Assembly: GCF_900107015.1 (NCBI RefSeq)
Contig: NZ_FNOI01000003.1
Coordinates: forward strand, 186,001 to 250,000
Direction: 5' to 3'
Origin: Litoreibacter albidus
Lineage (GTDB): Bacteria; Pseudomonadota; Alphaproteobacteria; Rhodobacterales; Rhodobacteraceae
Length of the DNA stretch: 64,000 nt
The notes below the pieces were generated by a model. The model ran no database searches. It was not told where the DNA came from and saw only the letters and a list, made by a program, of their open reading frames with translations. How positions within the stretch are numbered: the first letter of the stretch is position 1; each line of letters opens with the position of its first letter. This document shows positions 51,532 to 60,466 of the stretch, piece after piece. A program made the translations under genes and the position numbers.

Positions 51532-52306
51532 GTGGCGTAAACAGCGCGCGGCGGTAGATGTGCCATGTGGCGTGGCCCAGCACCGGCAAGGCCAGAAACA
51601 ACCCCAAGAACATCGGCACCATTGCGACCAGCAGCATAACCGCGATGATCGCCGCCCAAAGCAGCATCACAGCGCGGTTGTGCAGCACCGTGCGGATAGA
51701 GACGCCCATGGCGGTCATGAAGTCTAACTCGCGGTCCAACAACAAAGGCATCGACACGACGGTGATGGTAAACGTCAGCATCGCGACCAAGCCGCCCACA
51801 AGCACCTCAAACGCGACAAGCGCGAGGCCGTTGGGGGTTAGGAACACTTCCCATGAGGTTGTGATATTGGTCAGCTGCATATTGCCGAAGAACAGCGCCA
51901 GCGACATATGAGCGAAGAAGCTCCAGAACAGCAAGATGATCACCAGCAGCGCACCGATCCACGGCAACTGCCGCCCGCGTTCTGCCCAGACAACGGCGAG
52001 GACGGACACCCAGCCCAAAGGCTCCTCCGCCTCCAGCCTGCGGCTGACCTCATATAGGCCCACAGCCGCAAAGGGTGCGACCAGCGGGAAGCCCAACGCC
52101 AGCACCAGCGTCCATGTGAAGGTGCCCGCGCCCCAATAGCTTAACCCCGCCCCGCAGAGCACATAGAACGCGGAAAAGAAAAGCCCGTACAGCGGCGCAC
52201 GGGTGAAATCGCGCCACCCTTCGCGCAACGCGCGCAGGAGTTCCCAAAAGGTGACCCGCCCGATGTCGGGCAGTGGCGAGGCGGCGGGTTGGTCGGTTTT
52301 TATCAT
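51524..52306 (-). CDS. DUF2189 integral membrane protein
   Basis: A 260-residue membrane protein with about six helices, of the DUF2189 family seen in many alphaproteobacteria. The N-terminal cytoplasmic WELLRALREGWRDFTRAPLYGLFF and the C-terminal PVLGHATWHIYRRAL are family-like. ATG 52306 gives the normal N-terminus MIKTDQPAAS; the frame runs upstream without similarity. The function is unknown. Confidence 0.87.
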   Translation of the reverse strand: MIKTDQPAASPLPDIGRVTFWELLRALREGWRDFTRAPLYGLFFSAFYVLCGAGLSYWGAGTFTWTLVLALGFPLVAPFAAVGLYEVSRRLEAEEPLGWVSVLAVVWAERGRQLPWIGALLVIILLFWSFFAHMSLALFFGNMQLTNITTSWEVFLTPNGLALVAFEVLVGGLVAMLTFTITVVSMPLLLDRELDFMTAMGVSIRTVLHNRAVMLLWAAIIAVMLLVAMVPMFLGLFLALPVLGHATWHIYRRALFTPLR

Positions 52307-52420
52307 GGCCCATGACAGCACAGCGCGATTTGTCCGGCAAGTGCTAGCTGCCCCCGCCCGCGCAATAGGGTGCTGGCCGCATCGGCCCGGAGCGATTAAC
52401 TGTGGCGAAAGGCCAAGCAC

Positions 52421-52443
52421 TATTTCAAATAAAATTTGAAATA
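52421..52443. promoter_or_regulatory. Perfect 23-bp inverted repeat, candidate operator of the urate operon
   Basis: Arms TATTTCAAAT (52421-52430) and ATTTGAAATA (52434-52443) are separated by AAA. The right arm includes TTGAAA (52436-52441), which with TATAGC (52461-52466) could form a promoter. It lies 47 bases upstream of the allantoinase fusion gene. A GntR- or IclR-type repressor is plausible. Confidence 0.65.
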
Positions 52444-52489
52444 CACGGTCGGTCAAATGCTATAGCGATAGAGTCAGGGGAGAGCTTAT

Positions 52490-53899
52490 ATGAAACGATA
52501 CGCGCGTGACATGCGTGGCCACGGGGCCAATCCGCCGAATGCCAACTGGCCGAATGGCGCGAAGATTGCGGTGCAAATCGTCGTTAATTATGAGGAAGGT
52601 GGCGAGAATTGCGTGCTGCATGGTGACGCCGCCTCGGAGGCGTTTCTGTCAGAAATCGTAGGCGCCGCCGCGTGGCAGGGCCAACGCCACTGGAACATGG
52701 AATCGATCTACGAATATGGCGCTCGGGCCGGTTTCTGGCGTCTGCACCGCCTTTTGAAAGATATCCCCGTAACGGTCTACGGCGTCGCCACCTCGCTGGC
52801 GCGCGCGCCGGAGCAAGTGGCCGCGATGAAAGACGCCGGTTGGGAAATCGCATCGCACGGTTTGAAGTGGATTGAATACAAGGATTACACCGCCGAGGAC
52901 GAGCGCGTGGACTTGGACGCCGCCGTCAAGCTGCACACCGAAGTTGTCGGCACCCCGCCGCGCGGCTGGTACACCGGACGGTGCTCTGAAAACACGGTGC
53001 GACTGGTGGCGGAGCACGGCGGCTTCGACTATGTGGCAGACAGCTACGCGGATGACCTGCCCTATTATGTGCGTATGGGCGACCGCGACCAGTTGATCGT
53101 GCCCTACACGCTGGACTGTAACGACATGCGCTTTGCCACGCCGCAGGGGTTCAACTCTGGCGACCAGTTCGAGACCTACCTGCGTGACAGCTTTGACGCG
53201 CTTTATGAGGAAGGCGAAGACGGCACGCCCAAGATGCTGTCCATCGGGCTGCATTGTCGCCTGATCGGGCGTCCGGGGCGTATTCAGGCGCTGAAGCGGT
53301 TCTTGGCATATGCCCAAGGCCACGACGGTGTGTGGTTCGCCACCCGTGAGCAGATCGCTCAGCACTGGATGGCGGAGCATCCTGCGACGGTCGCAAAGCG
53401 CCCCTCTGCGATGGAAAAAGACGCGTTTATAAGCACCTACGGCGGCATCTTCGAGCACTCCCCATGGGTGGCGGAGCGCGCGTGGGGGTTGGAGCTGGGC
53501 CCCGCCCATGACAGCGCCGAGGGTTTGTGGAACGCGATGGCGCGGGCGTTTCGCGCGGCCAGCACCACCGAACGGCTGGAGGTTCTGGACGCGCACCCCG
53601 ACTTGGCGGGCAAGCTTGCTGCCGCAAAGCGCCTGACCGCAGAAAGCACATCCGAGCAGGCCAGCGCGGGACTTGATGCGCTGACGGACGAGGAGCGCCA
53701 GTTGTTCACGCGCCTGAATGACGAATACGTGGCAAAGCACGGATTTCCATTCATTATTGCGGTTCGCGACAATGACAAAGCCAGCATCCTGCAAGCGTTT
53801 CAGCAGCGTATCAACAACGACAGCGCGGATGAGTTCGCCCATGCCTGCACACAGGTGGAGCGCATCGCGCAACTTCGACTACAGGAAATACTGCCATGA
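52490..53899 (+). CDS. puuE: Allantoinase (PuuE type) fused to OHCU decarboxylase
   Basis: A 469-residue bifunctional protein of purine breakdown. Residues about 1-300 are a polysaccharide-deacetylase-fold, metal-independent allantoinase (PuuE) that opens allantoin to allantoate: NYEEGGENCVLHGD, WNMESIYEYGAR, GWYTGRCSENTVRL. Residues about 310-469 are OHCU decarboxylase, the last uricase-pathway step giving S-allantoin: the catalytic His is in GIFEHSPWVAERAW, with LDAHPDLAGKL and LNDEYVAKHGFPFIIAV. The two catalyse consecutive steps. It has an AGGGGAG ribosome site and an ATGA overlap with the next gene. Confidence 0.93.
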   Translation: MKRYARDMRGHGANPPNANWPNGAKIAVQIVVNYEEGGENCVLHGDAASEAFLSEIVGAAAWQGQRHWNMESIYEYGARAGFWRLHRLLKDIPVTVYGVATSLARAPEQVAAMKDAGWEIASHGLKWIEYKDYTAEDERVDLDAAVKLHTEVVGTPPRGWYTGRCSENTVRLVAEHGGFDYVADSYADDLPYYVRMGDRDQLIVPYTLDCNDMRFATPQGFNSGDQFETYLRDSFDALYEEGEDGTPKMLSIGLHCRLIGRPGRIQALKRFLAYAQGHDGVWFATREQIAQHWMAEHPATVAKRPSAMEKDAFISTYGGIFEHSPWVAERAWGLELGPAHDSAEGLWNAMARAFRAASTTERLEVLDAHPDLAGKLAAAKRLTAESTSEQASAGLDALTDEERQLFTRLNDEYVAKHGFPFIIAVRDNDKASILQAFQQRINNDSADEFAHACTQVERIAQLRLQEILP

Positions 53900-54711
53900 G
53901 CTATGCCCTTCCCCCCGCTGGCCTTCCGTCGCAATCCGACAAGCTGACCGGCACATCTATCTTTACCGAGGCCTACGCCTTCATGCCCGCAGGCGTGATG
54001 CGCGATATCGTGACGAGCTTTATCCCGCATTGGCAGGGTAGCCGCGCGTGGATCATCGCGCGGCCCCTTTCGGGCTTTGCGGAGACGTTCTCGCAGTACA
54101 TCATGGAAGTCGCCCCCGGCGGCGGCTCCGACCAGCCGGAAAGCAATCCTGAGGCCGAGGCCGTTTTGTTTGTGGTTGAAGGGCAAGTTGAGCTGCGCAA
54201 CAGCGCAGGCAAACATACTTTGGATGAAGGCGGCTACGCCTATCTGCCCGCGGGCGAAGGCTGGACGCTGCACAACCGCACTGACAAGAAAGCCACCTTC
54301 CACTGGGTGCGCAAACGGTATGAACCAGCGGACGGGATCGCCGCGCCAGAGGCCTTCGTGACCTCCGATGCCGCCGTTGCCCCGATTGCCATGCCCGACA
54401 CCAACGGCGCATGGGCCACCACCCGCTTTGTGGAGCCCACCGATTTGCGCCACGATATGCATGTCAACATCGTCACCTTCCAACCCGGCGGGCTTATCCC
54501 GTTCGAGGAAACGCATGTGATGGAGCATGGGCTTTACGTCATTGAGGGCACGGCAGAATACCTGCTGAACCGCGACTGGGTGTCGGTCGGTCCCGGCGAC
54601 TTCATGTGGCTACGTGCGTTCTGCCCGCAAGCCTGCCGCGCCACGGGGGACGGGCCGTTTCGCTACCTGCTCTATAAGGACGTGAACCGCCACGCGAAGC
54701 TGCCATGGTAA
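53896..54711 (+). CDS. (S)-ureidoglycine aminohydrolase (bicupin)
   Basis: A 271-residue double-cupin protein that removes ammonia from ureidoglycine, the product of allantoate hydrolysis, to give ureidoglycolate. Cupin 1 has EVAPGGGSDQPESNPEAEAVLFVVEG; cupin 2 has VTFQPGGLIPFEETHVMEHGLYVIEG, with His/Glu residues for Mn. It resembles YlbA/AllE. It is flanked by the allantoinase fusion (4-base overlap) and ureidoglycolate lyase (7-base overlap). Confidence 0.9.
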   Translation: MSYALPPAGLPSQSDKLTGTSIFTEAYAFMPAGVMRDIVTSFIPHWQGSRAWIIARPLSGFAETFSQYIMEVAPGGGSDQPESNPEAEAVLFVVEGQVELRNSAGKHTLDEGGYAYLPAGEGWTLHNRTDKKATFHWVRKRYEPADGIAAPEAFVTSDAAVAPIAMPDTNGAWATTRFVEPTDLRHDMHVNIVTFQPGGLIPFEETHVMEHGLYVIEGTAEYLLNRDWVSVGPGDFMWLRAFCPQACRATGDGPFRYLLYKDVNRHAKLPW

Positions 54712-55187
54712 TCCGCACAGCGCCTTTAACTGCCGAAGCCTTCGCGCCCTTTGGCGACGTGCTCGATTGCGCGGGCTCCCCGGATAAAATCATTAACGAA
54801 GGCATGTGCGGGCGCTTTCACGACCGCGCCACGCTGGACTTTGAGGACGGGCGCGCGGGGGTGAGCATCTTTCACGCCCAGCCGCGCACGCTGCCCTACC
54901 AGCTGAAACTGCTGGAGCGTCACCCGCAAGGCTCGCAAGCCTTCATTCCGATGAGTTTCGAGCCATTCTTGATCATTGTCGCCCAAGACTTGGGCAACGC
55001 CCCGGGTGAGGTGTCCGCATTCCTGAGTGCGGCGGGCCAAGCCATCAACTTTCACAAAGGAACATGGCATGGGGTGTTAACCCCCCTGCACGCGCCGGGG
55101 TTGTTTGCTGTCGTTGACCGGATTGGCGACGGCGCGAACCTAGAAGAATTCAGGCTGGAACATCCGGTCATGATAGAGCGCGGCTAA
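54705..55187 (+). CDS. allA: Ureidoglycolate lyase
   Basis: A 160-residue cupin-like enzyme that splits ureidoglycolate into glyoxylate and urea. Family landmarks: AFAPFGDVLDCAG near the N-terminus, LLERHPQGSQAFIPM and NFHKGTWHGVLTPL at the active site. It is coupled to the bicupin gene by a 7-base overlap and completes the ureide branch encoded here. Urease is not in the window. Confidence 0.92.
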   Translation: MVIRTAPLTAEAFAPFGDVLDCAGSPDKIINEGMCGRFHDRATLDFEDGRAGVSIFHAQPRTLPYQLKLLERHPQGSQAFIPMSFEPFLIIVAQDLGNAPGEVSAFLSAAGQAINFHKGTWHGVLTPLHAPGLFAVVDRIGDGANLEEFRLEHPVMIERG

Positions 55188-55251
55188 CGCGCCGAACGGC
55201 GGCCCCACGATACCGTGCGGCCACAACACCAGACGTACGGGGAGACACGTT

Positions 55252-56685
55252 ATGACAGACACATCCATAGGAACGCCAGAGCAACTGCGCGATCCGAACT
55301 ATACACCCGCGCTACACCGCGCCATTCCGCTGGGCATCCAGCACGTGTTGGCGATGTTCGTCTCCAACGTGACGCCCGCGATTATTATCGCGGGGGCGGC
55401 GGGCTTCGGTTTTGGCTCTGACGCGGGGGCGCAGGGTTTTCCAGACATGACCTACCTGATCCAGATGTCGATGCTGTTTGCGGGCGTTGCGACGCTGTTC
55501 CAGACCATCGGGCTTGGCCCCGTGGGCGCGCGGCTGCCGATTGTGCAAGGCACGTCCTTCGCGTTCATCCCGATCATGATCCCGCTGGTGGCTGGCAAAG
55601 GCGTGGACGCCCTGCCCGCGCTATTTGGCGGCGTCCTCATCGGCGGGTTGTTTCACACATTCATTGCCACCTTCATCGGCAAGATCCGCTTTGCCCTACC
55701 GCCCTTGGTGACTGGCCTTGTGGTCACGATGATCGGTCTGGCACTGGTGAAGGTCGGCATCCAATACGCCGCTGGCGGCGTTCCGGCCATCGACAAGCCG
55801 GAATATGGCTCTTTGCTGAACTGGTCTGCGGCCTTGGTCGTGATCTTCGTGACCTTGGGGCTGAAGTTCTATGCCAAAGGCATGCTGGCGGTGTCTGCCG
55901 TCGTGATCGGCATCTTCATAGGCTACCTTTATGCAATGCTGATGGGCATGGTCACCTTGGACGGGATCGCCACCAGTTGGGGCCGCGCGGCGCTGTTCCA
56001 AGCGCCCATGCCGTTCAAATACGGGTTCGAGCTGAGCTTTGCCGCCGTTATCGGGTTTTGCCTGATGGCCTTCGTCTCTGCGGTCGAGACCGTGGGCGAC
56101 GTATCCGGCATCACCAAAGGCGGCGCAGGGCGCGAGGCAACAGAGGCGGAAATCTCCGGTGCGACCTATGCGGACGGTCTTGGTTCTGCGGTGGCAGGCG
56201 TCTTCGGCGGCTTCCCGAACACCTCTTTCAGCCAGAACGTGGGCCTGATCGCCATGACCGGCGTAATGAGCCGTCACGTGGTGACGATAGGTGCCATCTT
56301 CCTGATCATCTGCGGGCTTGTTCCTAAAGTCGGCGCTGTTATCCGCACCATCCCTATCGAGGTGCTGGGCGGCGGTGTGATCGTGATGTTCGGCATGGTT
56401 GTGGCGGCTGGTATTTCCATGTTGTCGGACGTGAAGTGGAACCGGCGCAACATGGTGATCTTTGCGATTGCCCTGTCGGTGGGACTTGGCCTGCAACTGG
56501 ACCCGAAGGCGGTTCAGTACCTGCCGGACACGCTGCGCATTCTGATGACGTCGGGGCTGCTGCCTGCCGCCTTGATCGCGATTGTGCTGAACCTAGTCCT
56601 CCCCGAGGAGCTTTCTGGCGAGGCCACGGAAGAGGTCTCCGGCGGGATGTCGGGTCACGGGCGCGGCGAGTTGCCGAAAAGCTAA
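55252..56685 (+). CDS. Nucleobase:cation symporter-2 (urate/xanthine permease)
   Basis: A 477-residue NCS2-family permease with about 12-14 helices. The first helices carry AIPLGIQHVLAMFVSN; the signature regions are VSAVETVGDVSGIT and GGFPNTSFSQNVGLIAMTGV, with Glu and Gln/Asn positions used for purine recognition. Position after the urate catabolic genes suggests urate or xanthine import rather than uracil. A strong terminator follows, ending the operon. Confidence 0.93.
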   Translation: MTDTSIGTPEQLRDPNYTPALHRAIPLGIQHVLAMFVSNVTPAIIIAGAAGFGFGSDAGAQGFPDMTYLIQMSMLFAGVATLFQTIGLGPVGARLPIVQGTSFAFIPIMIPLVAGKGVDALPALFGGVLIGGLFHTFIATFIGKIRFALPPLVTGLVVTMIGLALVKVGIQYAAGGVPAIDKPEYGSLLNWSAALVVIFVTLGLKFYAKGMLAVSAVVIGIFIGYLYAMLMGMVTLDGIATSWGRAALFQAPMPFKYGFELSFAAVIGFCLMAFVSAVETVGDVSGITKGGAGREATEAEISGATYADGLGSAVAGVFGGFPNTSFSQNVGLIAMTGVMSRHVVTIGAIFLIICGLVPKVGAVIRTIPIEVLGGGVIVMFGMVVAAGISMLSDVKWNRRNMVIFAIALSVGLGLQLDPKAVQYLPDTLRILMTSGLLPAALIAIVLNLVLPEELSGEATEEVSGGMSGHGRGELPKS

Positions 56686-56707
56686 CCCCAGCTTGAGATA
56701 TGACATG

Positions 56708-56738
56708 AAGGCCCCGTTGCACGCAGCGGGGCCTTTTT
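56708..56738 (+). terminator. Rho-independent terminator of the urate operon
   Basis: AAGGCCCCG pairs with CGGGGCCTT around a loop of about ten bases, followed by a T-run. It lies 23 bases after the permease stop. Confidence 0.9.
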
Positions 56739-56806
56739 GCTGCGCTGTCCCCTTGGACCAGCGCGCGGGACGCGTTAAGTCAGTGCCAACAAAGAGAGGC
56801 ACGATT

Positions 56807-58165
56807 ATGAGTACCCTGACCTGTTTCAAAAGTTACGACGTCCGTGGCCGTCTGGGCGACGAATTGACAGAAGACATCTGTTACCGCATCGGGCGCGGGT
56901 TCGCGCGGTCCCTCAAGCCGCGCGACGTGGTGATTGGCTACGACATCCGGCCCACATCGAAGGCTTTGGCAGAGCAGCTTAGCGAGGGCTTGCGCGACGA
57001 GGGTGTGAACGTGATCAACCTGGGGTTGTGCGGCACAGAGGAAGTTTACTTCGCCACCACCCGCTTTGTGACCGACGGCGGGTTGATGGTCACCGCATCG
57101 CATAACCCGATAAACTACAACGGCATCAAGATGGTGCGCGGCGGCTCGCGGCCCATTTCATCTGCGGACGGCTTGGGCGAAATCCAAGCCTTGGTCGAGG
57201 CGGATGACTTCGGCCCAACACGCGCGCGCGGCACGCTGGAAACCCGCAACCCACGCGACGCCTATGCGGAACGTGTGACCAGCTTCGCGGACACCAGCAC
57301 ATGGCGCCCCATGAAGGTTGTGGTAAACGCGGGCAACGGCGTCGCGGGCCCCGCCTTTGAGGTGATCGCAGAAAAGCTGGACCCGCCTATAGAGTTCGTG
57401 CGCCAGCATCTGACACCGGACGAGACATTCCCGAACGGTATTCCCAACCCCTTGCTGGAAGAAAACCGCGCGCAAACCGCCGATCTGGTGCGCGCCGAGG
57501 GCGCGGATTTGGGCGTTGCGTGGGACGGCGATTTTGACCGCTGCTTTTTCTTCGACGAGACCGGAACCTTCATTGACGGCGAATACGTCGTGGGCCTGCT
57601 GGCGGGCGCGTTCCTGAGCAAACACAAAGGTGCCAAGATCATCCACGACCCGCGCGTGATCTGGGCGCTGCTTGATCTGGTGAACGCCGGTGGCGGCGAA
57701 GCCGTGGCATCCCAATCCGGCCACAGCCATATCAAAGCCAAGATGCGGGATGTGGATGCGGTCTACGGCGGCGAGATGTCGGCGCACCACTATTTCCGCG
57801 ACTTCATGTATTGCGACAGCGGCATGATCCCGTGGCTTTTGCTGATTGAGCACATGAGCACGACGGGCAAAAAGCTGTCGGAACTGGTGGCGGACATGCA
57901 GGCGCGGTTCCCCTCGTCCGGCGAGATCAACTTCAAGCTGGACGACAAACAGCCCGCGATCGACGCGTTTGAGGCGCGGTATTTGCCGGATGCCAAATCC
58001 GTGGACCGCCTTGACGGGCTATCACTGGATTACGGCGATTGGCGGGTGAACCTGCGTCAGTCGAACACGGAACCCGTGCTGCGCCTGAATGTAGAAGCCC
58101 GCGGCGACCGTGCGTTGCTCGCCGAGAAAGTGGCGGAGATCAGCAAGCTGATCACCGAGGCCTAG
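56807..58165 (+). CDS. Phosphomannomutase/phosphoglucomutase
   Basis: A 452-residue alpha-D-phosphohexomutase that interconverts 6- and 1-phosphates of mannose or glucose for nucleotide sugar synthesis. The phosphoserine loop is VTASHNP (about residues 101-107), the metal loop WDGDFDRC, the sugar loop GGEMSAHHYF and the phosphate-binding RQSNTEPVLRLNVEA. GGEMSAH favours AlgC/ManB-type use of mannose as well as glucose. ATG 56807 is set by AGAGAGG upstream. Its end overlaps the nirV stop by four bases, convergently. Confidence 0.93.
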   Translation: MSTLTCFKSYDVRGRLGDELTEDICYRIGRGFARSLKPRDVVIGYDIRPTSKALAEQLSEGLRDEGVNVINLGLCGTEEVYFATTRFVTDGGLMVTASHNPINYNGIKMVRGGSRPISSADGLGEIQALVEADDFGPTRARGTLETRNPRDAYAERVTSFADTSTWRPMKVVVNAGNGVAGPAFEVIAEKLDPPIEFVRQHLTPDETFPNGIPNPLLEENRAQTADLVRAEGADLGVAWDGDFDRCFFFDETGTFIDGEYVVGLLAGAFLSKHKGAKIIHDPRVIWALLDLVNAGGGEAVASQSGHSHIKAKMRDVDAVYGGEMSAHHYFRDFMYCDSGMIPWLLLIEHMSTTGKKLSELVADMQARFPSSGEINFKLDDKQPAIDAFEARYLPDAKSVDRLDGLSLDYGDWRVNLRQSNTEPVLRLNVEARGDRALLAEKVAEISKLITEA

Positions 58166-58920
58166 GAGCGCACGGCGCGGTCGGACACCAACCGCATCCC
58201 AAGGTGCGCGGGCGGGGAGCCGACCGCGCAGCCCCCGCGTGCGGGATCGCGCACAAGATAAGGGATGGCGGCGATGTGCTCCCCGCCGACAAAGAACGCA
58301 GGGCAACGGTCCTGCGTCACCTGCCCCTCAGACGCCCCTGCGTAACAGTCCTGCGTCCATTCCCAGACACTTCCGTTCAAATCAACGATGCCCTGCGACG
58401 TTGTCTTAAAGCTGCCTTGCGGGCGCAGTGTCCGCTTGGTTTGCGGCTCCATCAGGTAGGCGGCGGCCCAGCTGAGTTCGGGATCGGTGAAGACGGGATC
58501 AGGCTCGTGCGGCAGGACTTCGGCGGCCATATGCTCCCACTCCGCCATTGTGGGCAGGCGGAAGGCGACGCCGGTGGCATCATTGATCCATGCAAGGTAT
58601 TCGCCGACATCCACATAGGATAGGCCCGTAGCGGGCATCTCGGCCTCGGCGTGGCTGCCTTTGGCCCTTAGCGCTTGCGAACACGCGCCCTGTGCGTGGC
58701 AGGCGTTCCATTCGGCAACGGTGACTTCAAATTTCTGCACATAGAGCGCGTGACCGTCTGGCATGATCACGGCCTGTTCGGCCATGACGGGGATGGGGGC
58801 TGAATTGGGGCTGCGCGGGTGAAGCACAACCCCAACCAGACCCGCCACCGCCAGCAACATGAGCGACCATTTCAGCAATGGCTGTTCGAAGTGTGCATAA
58901 TTGGCGATGGCGTGTGTCAT
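58162..58920 (-). CDS. nirV: NirV-like formylglycine-generating-enzyme-domain protein
   Basis: A 252-residue protein with one N-terminal helix (about residues 17-36) and a periplasmic FGE/SUMF1-type domain (VQKFEVTVAEWNACH, PATGLSYVDVGEYLAWIN, FRLPTMAEWEHMA, GSVWEWTQDCYAG, HLGMRLVSD). Such proteins (NirV) are encoded next to copper nitrite reductase genes; their role is not settled, with maturation or protection suggested. It lies 13 bases downstream of nirK on the same strand, so it is cotranscribed. Confidence 0.9.
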   Translation of the reverse strand: MTHAIANYAHFEQPLLKWSLMLLAVAGLVGVVLHPRSPNSAPIPVMAEQAVIMPDGHALYVQKFEVTVAEWNACHAQGACSQALRAKGSHAEAEMPATGLSYVDVGEYLAWINDATGVAFRLPTMAEWEHMAAEVLPHEPDPVFTDPELSWAAAYLMEPQTKRTLRPQGSFKTTSQGIVDLNGSVWEWTQDCYAGASEGQVTQDRCPAFFVGGEHIAAIPYLVRDPARGGCAVGSPPAHLGMRLVSDRAVRS

Positions 58921-58933
58921 TTAGGCTCTCCAG

Positions 58934-60145
58934 TTAGGTGGCGAAGCTGCGTGGCGGGACAACCTGCTCCATCAGCTCGTTGTCCCATTCGCCGTCGACC
59001 ACGAAGTGGGCTGTGGCCCCAAGCAGAACCGCCTCGATCAGGTTGTGGTTCACATAGGCATAAACGCCGGGTTGCTCGAAGGTGTAGATCGCTGCCCCTG
59101 CACTGCCGCCACGAATGAACCAGCTTTCGATGTTGGTCGCAGGCGCATCATTAAAGGAGCCCGCTTCCCAGACGAAGTTCCCGTGCCCGCCGATCAAGTG
59201 GGGTCGACTGTCGCGGTTGGCTTGGTTGTGGATCATCAGAACCGTTTCACCAACTTTGGCCTTCAGGGCGGCTTCCCCTGTCAGGGCGCCCACCGCACCG
59301 TTGAACACGCTGTGTGTCGGAGTGAGTGTGCGCATGGCCTCCAAGCTGTCGGCGTAGTCTTCGCCAGCCTCTTCGTATTGCCGGAATTCGCCGTCTTCGT
59401 CTTTGGGCAGGTAGTAATCCTGCTCGCCGATGTAGGCGATGCTGTCGTAGCGCAGCGGGTTGCCCTCGTTGTCTTTCAAGCCGTCGCGCGGCAGCACCAT
59501 AACAGCGCCGTTCATGCCGTGGGTGACGTGATAAGGGATCATCGCACCACCGGGGGCGCAGTGATATGTGAACACGCCAGCCTTCGTGGCCTTCCAGCGC
59601 AGCACAGTTTCCTCACCGGGGAAGACGTGGGTTAAACCACCCCCGCCCAACGCCCCTGTGGAGGCGTGGAAGTCGATGTTGTGCTCCATCAGGCTGTCTT
59701 CGGGGTTGCGCAGTGTCAGCTCCACCATGTCGCCTTCGTGGCAGATGATCAGCGGACCAGGCACATAGCCGTCGTATGTAAGGGCCCAGATGCTGGCGCC
59801 CGTGTCTTCGTCGACAACCATCAGGCGTTCTTGGGTTTCCATGTAGACTTCGATGATTTTCGGCCCGCCTGTGGCGACCTGCTCGTGGACAGGGGCGAAG
59901 GGCGGCGCGACCATCTCTTGCTTGACGCGTGTGTAGCCCGACAAATCAGCGGGGGCGGCTTGCACCTGCGCTTGGGCCTCGGCCTCAATAAAGCGGGCCG
60001 ACGGTGCGATGCTTGGAGTTGGCGTGCGGCGCGCGGCGGCAAAGGACGCGGCCCCAGTCATAGCTGCAGCACCCGCGAGAACAGAACCGCGCAGCACGTT
60101 GCGCCGGCTTGTGGATTTAAGGCCTGGGTTAATAAACTTAGTCAT
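58934..60145 (-). CDS. nirK: Copper-containing nitrite reductase NirK
   Basis: Reduces nitrite to nitric oxide in the periplasm. The 403-residue protein has a Tat signal ([21 protein letters not shown]) and two cupredoxin domains. Type 1 copper ligands are His155, Cys196, His206 and Met211; type 2 copper ligands are His160 and His195, with Asp158 at the active site, plus a His in [11 protein letters not shown] of the second domain. One residue lies extra between Cys196 and His206, as in Rhodobacter-type NirK. The start is ATG 60145 behind GGAGACGGAA. Confidence 0.96.
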   Translation of the reverse strand: MTKFINPGLKSTSRRNVLRGSVLAGAAAMTGAASFAAARRTPTPSIAPSARFIEAEAQAQVQAAPADLSGYTRVKQEMVAPPFAPVHEQVATGGPKIIEVYMETQERLMVVDEDTGASIWALTYDGYVPGPLIICHEGDMVELTLRNPEDSLMEHNIDFHASTGALGGGGLTHVFPGEETVLRWKATKAGVFTYHCAPGGAMIPYHVTHGMNGAVMVLPRDGLKDNEGNPLRYDSIAYIGEQDYYLPKDEDGEFRQYEEAGEDYADSLEAMRTLTPTHSVFNGAVGALTGEAALKAKVGETVLMIHNQANRDSRPHLIGGHGNFVWEAGSFNDAPATNIESWFIRGGSAGAAIYTFEQPGVYAYVNHNLIEAVLLGATAHFVVDGEWDNELMEQVVPPRSFAT

Positions 60146-60378
60146 TTCCGTCTCCAGTTCAGTAATTTAGCTGCGGTCGTAGCGTGGCTAATTGCGGGCC
60201 GTTCCGGACATCTAAGTGACTGCAACTAAACGCGGTTTCTCGCCGCTCCTTTGTGGGCTCTCAATCTGGCGGCTGGTCTTGTGTGTCTCCAGCTGCAAAG
60301 TCGAGGGGCTTCCCTACAATCGCGTCTTGTCCTTTTCCAACAATTGCCCAAAGGATAGCGCCTGCCGACGGGCGCACA

Positions 60379-60392
60379 TTGATCTGGGACAA
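60379..60392. promoter_or_regulatory. NNR/FNR-like box TTGATCTGGGACAA
   Basis: It shares TTGATCTGG with the box upstream of norC (61434-61447) and differs only in the right half. It is a candidate binding site for the NnrR-like regulator in front of nirK. Confidence 0.5.
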
Positions 60393-60411
60393 GAGAAAAC
60401 GGCGGAATCTC

Positions 60412-60425
60412 TTGATCTAAATCAA
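60412..60425. promoter_or_regulatory. Perfect FNR/NNR box TTGATCTAAATCAA
   Basis: TTGAT-N4-ATCAA is the canonical FNR/NNR consensus. It is centred 48 bases before the regulator start codon, too close for ordinary class II activation of that gene, so it may repress it or act on the divergent nirK side. Confidence 0.7.
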
Positions 60426-60466
60426 ATACCGTGGTGAAACGCGCCAAATCGTGGGAAGGTGGCCCA

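Larger units (their letters stand above)
60146..60466. promoter_or_regulatory. nirK-nnrR divergent region (321 bases)
   Basis: It holds the promoters of nirK and the regulator. The only strong signals I saw are the FNR/NNR-like boxes at 60379-60392 and 60412-60425; a weaker TTGTC-N4-TCCAA pattern lies at 60327-60340. No gene or RNA was recognised. Confidence 0.5.

Noticed and set aside
52649-53872. A 407-codon open frame on the minus strand
   Set aside because: Antisense to the allantoinase/OHCU decarboxylase fusion, which has catalytic motifs in both domains.
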